This document shows, piece after piece, positions 58,328 to 64,000 of a stretch of 64,000 nucleotides of DNA. The notes under the pieces were generated by a model. The model was not told the DNA's origin. It searched no databases and saw nothing but the letters and a program-made list of their open reading frames with translations. The first letter of the stretch is position 1. Each line of letters starts with the position of its first letter. The stretch is from the NCBI GenBank assembly GCA_001972305.1, contig BDDD01001482.1:124001-188000 (forward strand). The letters are read 5' to 3'. The position numbers were made by a program, and so were the translations under genes. This stretch comes from Cephalotus follicularis (Eukaryota; Streptophyta; Magnoliopsida; Oxalidales; Cephalotaceae).

Positions 58328-60210
58328 TGTTGGAATCAGACAAAACCGAAACCAATGCCAAAATTGACAAAGGGTGCAAAGGGTGTAGAATAAAACTTAA
58401 ACATAGAATCATGGCAGCGGAATAACACCCTGTATAAAAGAACAAGTCCATTATGGCACGTCCACAGACCACATGGATCACCACAACATCGACAGAATTG
58501 AATTGGTGTCACCATATCAATCTATGGTGACATACAAGAATGGCAAGAAGAAGAGGGACCAAAGGTTATACCAGTGGGTGAAGGCTCCTTCTTTCTTTGC
58601 CGCTACAAGCTTGAGTAGATTCCTCTTGATGTTCTTAAACCTCAGGAACAGCAAGAAATCATTCCAGCAAATAAAAACAACTAGAACACACACTCTCTCT
58701 CACTTAGCTTAGAAAAGGAGTATTGATTATGACCAATGAAGTCAACAATCAGTCCACCCTAGATAAGCCTTTGCTTGGTGTATATCAGATGAAAGAACAC
58801 TCAATCTATAGAGAAATTCGAGTTCTTGCCCAACAAAAAAAAAATTCATCTCCAACTTTTCCATTTTCTGCAGAAATACTTAATACTAGCCTCAATTTCT
58901 CTCTCCCAATCTCCCATTCACTTAGGATCATGACCTTAACTCCCTAGGAGTCCGAAGCCATGATTCCCACGTTTCTAAAAAGTGTAGAATCAAAAGAAAC
59001 TGGCTAAGGATGTGAGAGAAGTAGTGCCCACGAAGTGAGGTCGTGCACAGGTTGCACGTTCTGCTCAAAGACGTCGACGCCTTCTGAAAGACGTCGACGC
59101 CTATGCAATGTGGTACTAAAGCACATCGATGCTTTCTAAAAGACATCGACCTCTTTATCAGAGATAAGCATCGACGTCTTTCTAAAAGATATCGACGCCT
59201 GTTGGCCAGTGAAGCATAAAGAGTCTAACTCTTTTAGTGATCTCATGCACCCTTCAAATATTGGTTAAGTAAGATCAAGCATACGTGTTTCCACAAAATG
59301 CAAAATCCACATAACCGACATCTGACACCAAGACTTAATATGTCCAACATATTAAAGATCTAATCATTATAAGGCATTGACCCTTTAAAATCTTAGTTAG
59401 TATGAGAGGTGTTCATAAATTACCGAAATACCCCAAGGGTTTGGTTTAGCCATTCTAAATGGTCCTCGACCAATTTAAATGCTATTGGAATAATATCCAA
59501 ATATTATCCATATGGAAAAATTAATCTAATTAATTTTCTCACACCTCAATAACCCTAGATTTTCTAAGTCGTCGGTTCGCGTGTACTATAATCCCTTGTC
59601 ATACTTGGCCCCGATTGAGGTCTAGGGTAAGGATATGTGTCATAACCGTCTCCATACAATATAGAGTAGTCGCTCAGGTCTAAGGATTAGACGAGTTAAA
59701 GAACTCGCTAAGTGATCATCACTTATACACAACCGTAACAAGTAGGAGTCACTACTGACATGAGAATAGCGACTATCCGAACAGTGTCTCCTACGTGGGT
59801 CCTGTTCAGTGTACACGCTCCCAGCGCGCACCCCGTATTTGCCCTAGTGTCCAACACAGATGGTAGTCAGAGAATCCATCCTCCAATTCCACGAGCAGGC
59901 AACATACGCGCAAGTCTATCCGGTTCACTAATGCCCACAAAATGAACCTATGACTTGGAACTAATTTGACATAAGGTATAAGGTAACCAGTCTCACAGCC
60001 TCCATGCTAGGCATCCAACCTTATGTCAGGGCATCATAAGTGTAAGCAGGTAAATAATAAACTACTTCAATTAAGTGATAAAACACAAGTGATATAGCCA
60101 TAACAAAATTAGCACGCATTATATATATACAAGGAATAAGATTGTTTCATACAAGATAAGATATAATGTGACAACCCATCTGATGGCTTGTCGGGTCACT
60201 ATATCTAACA
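58328..60210 (-). repeat. 5' LTR of copia-type element (1.88 kb)
   Basis: Minus-strand start TGTTAGATATAGTGACCCG, minus-strand end GTCTGATTCCAACA. Matches the solo LTR at 19938-22106 over its length, with the copia block complement of TTCCAAGTCATAGGTTC near 59945 and GTCGACGCC motifs at 59066-59202. Confidence 0.9.
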
Positions 60211-60215
60211 GAAGG

Positions 60216-60384
60216 ATGGGTCGATGAGGCTTTGAATCAACTACAGAATGTTGAACAAGGAAACTGTCAAGAAAAAGTATCCTTTACCCCACATCAAGGA
60301 TTTGTTTGACCAGTTGCAAGGATCAAGGGTGTTTTCCAAGCTCAATTTGAGATCGGGTTATCACCAACTGAGAGTAAGGAAAGG
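60216..60384 (+). pseudogene. Gypsy F reverse transcriptase, part 2
   Basis: Continues part 1 after the GAAGG duplication: DGSMRL-stop-INYRMLN, then [20 protein letters not shown] and [15 protein letters not shown]. The single TGA stands where Cys is usual. It is cut by the solo LTR at 60385. Confidence 0.92.
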
Positions 60385-61479
60385 TGTCACACCCCAAACC
60401 GCGAGGGCGAAGCCCCACAATCCGATGCGTGATATATACCATCCATTCAGTCATTTCATCATTATATAATACTCCAATAAGTGCTATATATATAAAGCTT
60501 TAAACAATCAAACAACATCAACGGAATAATCAATCCATATAAAAACTAACTCTTAAAATCTCCCAAAATTCAGGCATGAAGTATTCGTTTATCGGACTAT
60601 ATCCCCCTGTAAAGAAAATCTATAGTTTATATCGACACTCCCGAAGGAGGAATCAGTGGTATCTCACAATATATGGACCCATCCATTTCCTTTACATCAA
60701 GACACATATTAAACAAGCACTGCCAAAACCCGGCAGGTCAATAGCTGAATATAAAACATGTCTCTATTTCAACTTTAGATTTGTCTATTATACAATAACC
60801 AAAAATACATCCATATTCCAATATTTGTTCTTTTACAATATCACATTTATACAAAGTAGGTCGGAGGAGATGTAGATCCTTACCATGCGATTTAACCTAG
60901 TTGGTCACTGCTGCGCGTCACTTGGACCTGAACCTGACCCATTATATTACAATACAATGTAATGGGTCAGCAACCCGAAGGTTGTGTAGAATATACATAT
61001 GCAATGAACATATAGAAGTGCAACAAATATGTGTACAATATGTGAGATATATGCATGACAAGAGATGTATGAATGCCAATTCATAGCAATGTAGCTCATA
61101 ATATAAAGGTCATGCACCATAACCTATAGACCAATAGAACTTACGATCTACCATTCGTATACAACCGTCCCATACCGGCGTATAGGAATGGAATCAAATC
61201 AATCATCACTCTTTAACAAGCCAATCGTCAGACCCCAAAGGTTCTAGCCCACTACAACCATACCCCTAGATTCACATACACTAGTGATTTACCACTCGTA
61301 TACCACTGTCCCATACCGGCGTATAAGAATAGGATGAACAACAACCATCTAGGGATACATACCATGGTCCTACCATAACCATAGTATAGCCATACCATAA
61401 CAATCAGGACCATCATGATCCATAATGATACAGTCCATAACCATATCGTATCCATCCGTAGCCATAACTGTTGTCGTCA

Positions 61480-61630
61480 ATAACCATAACCGTTTACGGT
61501 CCATATCCGGTTACAATTCACATCCATTTACGGTCCATATCTGATAACGGTCCATAACCGTTTACAATTCATATCCGTTTACGGTCCATATCCGATAACA
61601 ATCCATAACCGTTTACAATCCATGACGATT
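61480..61630 (-). repeat. Short repeat CCATAACCGTTTAC / CCATATCCG
   Basis: Seven or eight units of about 17 to 18 bases alternating CCATAACCGTTTAC and CGGTCCATATCCG. Confidence 0.75.
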
Positions 61631-61729
61631 CGATCCATAAAGATTCGGTAATGATATGATACAATCTATAACAATACAATATGATTCAACAATGATACGA
61701 TACGATTCGATAACAATTCGACATGATTC

Positions 61730-62215
61730 CCAGTTCCTCGAAGGTCCTGGTCCAATATACTAGTTCCCAAAGGTCGTAGTTCGATAACGATACGATTACC
61801 CAATTCCCGAAGGTCCTGGTCTGATATACTAGTCCCTCATAGGTCCTAGTCTGATAACGATACAATCCCAGTCCCTCGAATGTCCTGGTCTGATATACTA
61901 GTCCCTCATAGGTCCTAGTCTGATAACGATACAATCCCAGTCCCTCGAAGGTCCTGGTATGATATACTAGTCCCTCATAGGTCCTAGTCCAATAACTATA
62001 CAATCCCAGTCCCTCGAAGGTCCTGGTCCGATATACTAGTCCCTCATAGGTCCTAGTCCGATAACGATACAATCCCAGTCCCTCGAAGGTCCTGGTATGA
62101 TATACTAGTCCCTCATAGGTCCTAGTCCAATAACTATACAATCCCAGTCCCTCGAAGGTCCTGGTCCGATATACTAGTCCCTCATAGGTCCTAGTACAAT
62201 AACGATACAATCCAT
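61730..62215 (-). repeat. 69-bp tandem repeat, about seven copies
   Basis: Each unit has two related halves, AGTCCCTCGAAGGTCCTGGT and AGTCCCTCATAGGTCCTAGT, with spacers ATATACT and ATAACGATACAATCCC. Length 69 is divisible by three and no phase has stops on the minus strand, giving a 23-residue repeat. Later copies are nearly identical; the first two are more diverged. Confidence 0.9.
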
Positions 62216-62349
62216 GACAATCCATAAAGTCCATTCCATTATCTACGCACTCTCCGTGTCGTAGACGAATAGGTCAAGATAACACTGACCACACCGTGCA
62301 TACCTTAGGTCCATGCATACCATATCCATACCATACCATCCATATCAGT

Positions 62350-62450
62350 CCTCCCACGATGTGGGGCAAGCACCATCCATATCGATCCTCCCACGATGTG
62401 GGGTAACATTATCCATATCAGTCCTCCCACGATGTGGGATAAACATTATA
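62350..62450 (-). repeat. ~48-bp repeat with CCTCCCACGATGTGGG
   Basis: Three copies. The core CCCACGATGTGGG is a near-palindrome (CCCAC...GTGGG). Confidence 0.85.
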
Positions 62451-63745
62451 TGATGTGGTCTAACATTCATGACCTTCATGACAGATATGAGGGTCATGAA
62501 TGCGTTACCTTATTTAGTCTCATGCAATACAATCGATCAATCCATACAATAGCCATAACCCATAAACCATTTCCAATATCGTAACCCTTGAATTAAGAGA
62601 AGGTAGAAGCTCAACTTCTCTCAATTCTCCATTTAGTCCATTATACCCGTATGCAGTTCATTAAACCATGAAATCAGTAATCATGCATAACCATAACAAT
62701 CAATTTAGCATACAATCATCAATGAATAGTCATGTCCATACAATCCATTCAAAATGCATGAATGCAAGTAAGGTAGTATAACCGTACTCTAGTGACCTAC
62801 CATTCATCTACCACCGTCCCATACCGACGTGAACGAATGGGATCTAGTCAATAGTCATCTGAGTACGTACCATTGGAGCATATGTATACCTACCTGTTAC
62901 CAATTGAGCTTGCGAGTTGGGAGGGCTTGCAGCAGAATCGACGAACTGCCTCCTCCTCTAAGCTTCACTCGCGATCACAAGCACAACTCCATCTTTTCTC
63001 AACAGAGTTCTCTTTCTATCCTTGTATCACTGCAATAACCATCACACATTTCGTTACGACTTGCGCACATGTAGCAAATACACCTTGTCATCATCGGAGT
63101 TCAGGCCAACACATCGAAACTCCAGCCATGCCATAAACAGGTTATAAATTAGCCGGTCTACACACTGGTAACCGTGAATCGCACAGTCACAGTCGACAGT
63201 GAGTCAACTCACTGTGTTGACTCGCCAGACGTTCAACAGCTCTGGCCACCACCCAAAAACACCACACCATCATCAAATTAACACATTCCCACCTTAAACT
63301 CGTCGAGAATCACCAAGGAACCAGCAGTCACAGCAGGCAGCGAGTCAAACTCGGTGGATTGACTCAGCCTTCACATTATGGCCGATTTCGGTCGAACAAC
63401 GCCTCAGCAGCCACCAAAACGGGTGTAGCTGGTCATCGAGATGAAAACCCGCTCCTCCCGTGACCCAAACAGCGACGGGAAATGGCCTACAGTGGCAAGG
63501 CGTACAAAGAGAAGAAGAGGGGTAGGGGGTTACCAGTGGCTGGAGAAGGACCTGCGCGTACCATCTCCTGCTCCGGCGGCTTTGTCTGGCATCATCTTCT
63601 TCCGGTGCCATCTCTCTCCCACTCTCTAGTTATCTCTCCCGTCTCTCTCTCTCGCATCTCACTCTATTTCTTTTGCGCAAGTGTGATGCGCCTGGTGCAT
63701 TATGCGCCTATTATGTTTTATATATATTCAGGTCACTACAGAAGG

Positions 63746-64000
63746 AGACATTGAGAAGACTACCTTGCATACACGGTATTGTCACTACGAGTTCTTAGTA
63801 ATTTTGTTTGGTGTTACCAATGCACCGGCAGCTTTCATGTCGTTGATGAATGAAGTATTTCGGCCATACCTAGATCAGTTTGTTGTAGTGTTTATTGATG
63901 ACATACTGGTATATTCAAGGAGTGAGGAGGAACACACTCATCATCTGAGGCTGGTATTGCAGGTTCTCAGAGAGCATCGGTTTTACGCCGAGTTCGGCAA
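63746..64000 (+). pseudogene. Gypsy F reverse transcriptase, part 3 (runs off edge)
   Basis: Resumes after the solo [58 protein letters not shown] with the Asp-Asp pair at 63897-63902, then [18 protein letters not shown]. It is open to the window end. RNase H, integrase and the 3' LTR should lie to the right. Confidence 0.93.

Larger units (their letters stand above)
55944..60210 (-). mobile_element. Copia-type element without coding genes, minus strand
   Basis: On the minus strand: 5' LTR 60210-58328 (1.88 kb), primer-binding site, about 1.5 kb non-coding internal part, and a 3' LTR at 56794-55944 that matches only the last 850 bases of the other LTR. GAAGG duplications are exact (55939-55943, 60211-60215). 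The LTR family is that of the solo LTR at 19938. The two LTRs are about 96% alike by eye. No gag or pol block is seen, so it is a deletion derivative or a non-autonomous form. Confidence 0.9.
60385..63740 (-). mobile_element. Gypsy solo LTR (3.36 kb), minus strand
   Basis: Minus-strand start TGTAGTGACCTGAAT, minus-strand end GGTTTGGGGTGTGACA. It lies in the RT between AAAGG (60380-60384) and GAAGG (63741-63745), a duplication with one change. No internal region or second LTR, so a solo LTR. It carries many tandem repeats: a 69-bp unit at 61730-62215, TCC(A/G)TATCCG-type units at 61480-61630 and a CCTCCCACGATGTGGG unit at 62350-62450. A 182-residue minus-strand frame in the 69-bp repeat is a repeat artefact. 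Confidence 0.88.

Noticed and set aside
61686-62234. A 182-residue minus-strand frame with a Thr-Arg-Thr repeat as a real gene
   Set aside because: It is the translation of a 69-bp tandem repeat inside a solo LTR; length divisible by three explains the open frame.

Overview
The window looks like intergenic heterochromatin from a flowering plant. I find no intact host gene, tRNA or rRNA. Nearly every base that can be assigned belongs to long-terminal-repeat (LTR) retrotransposons inserted into one another, plus one CACTA (En/Spm) DNA transposon. Plant-type signals include primer-binding sites of the TGGTATCAGAGC (initiator tRNA-Met) class, chromodomain-type Ty3/gypsy integrases, Ty1/copia RNase H ends, a CCGACCGC-rich CACTA element, and captured plant gene pieces with introns. 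The species cannot be named from sequence alone. Most coding remnants carry stops, frameshifts or lost catalytic residues. Only the terminal reverse-transcriptase piece is open, up to the window edge.

Layout, left to right. 1-3334: gypsy A, integrase/chromodomain end plus 3' LTR. 3335-4235: copia B RT/RNase H end, then its LTR from 4236. 6805-11350: gypsy C, an internal region with broken gag, protease, RT, RNase H and integrase; its 3' LTR starts at 11351 and is cut near 13740. 13755-14008: copia D RNase H end, with its LTR starting at 14009. That LTR is split twice: by a minus-strand gag-only gypsy element (14156-23339, target-site duplication TAGGT) and by a CACTA element (25485-33155, duplication AAA). 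The gag-only element itself holds a copia solo LTR (19938-22106, duplication ACTAG). 33772-48222: gypsy E, split in gag by a full-length copia element (34689-44928, duplication GAGTG). 48222-51099: LTR fragments. 51100-64000: gypsy F, with 5' LTR and a single gag-pol frame broken by stops. Its RT is interrupted by a minus-strand copia-type element (55944-60210, duplication GAAGG) and a minus-strand gypsy solo LTR (60385-63740). It runs off the right edge.

The two most notable points are as follows. First, the CACTA element has no visible transposase but carries exon and intron pieces resembling four unrelated host genes: a zinc-finger homeodomain factor, a plasma-membrane H+-ATPase, a YacP-like NYN protein and a KIN-4 kinesin. 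Second, several otherwise different LTR families, both gypsy and copia, carry arrays of short palindromes centred on GTCGAC. All boundaries, duplications and motifs were read by eye; family assignments come from recognised protein motifs, not a database search.
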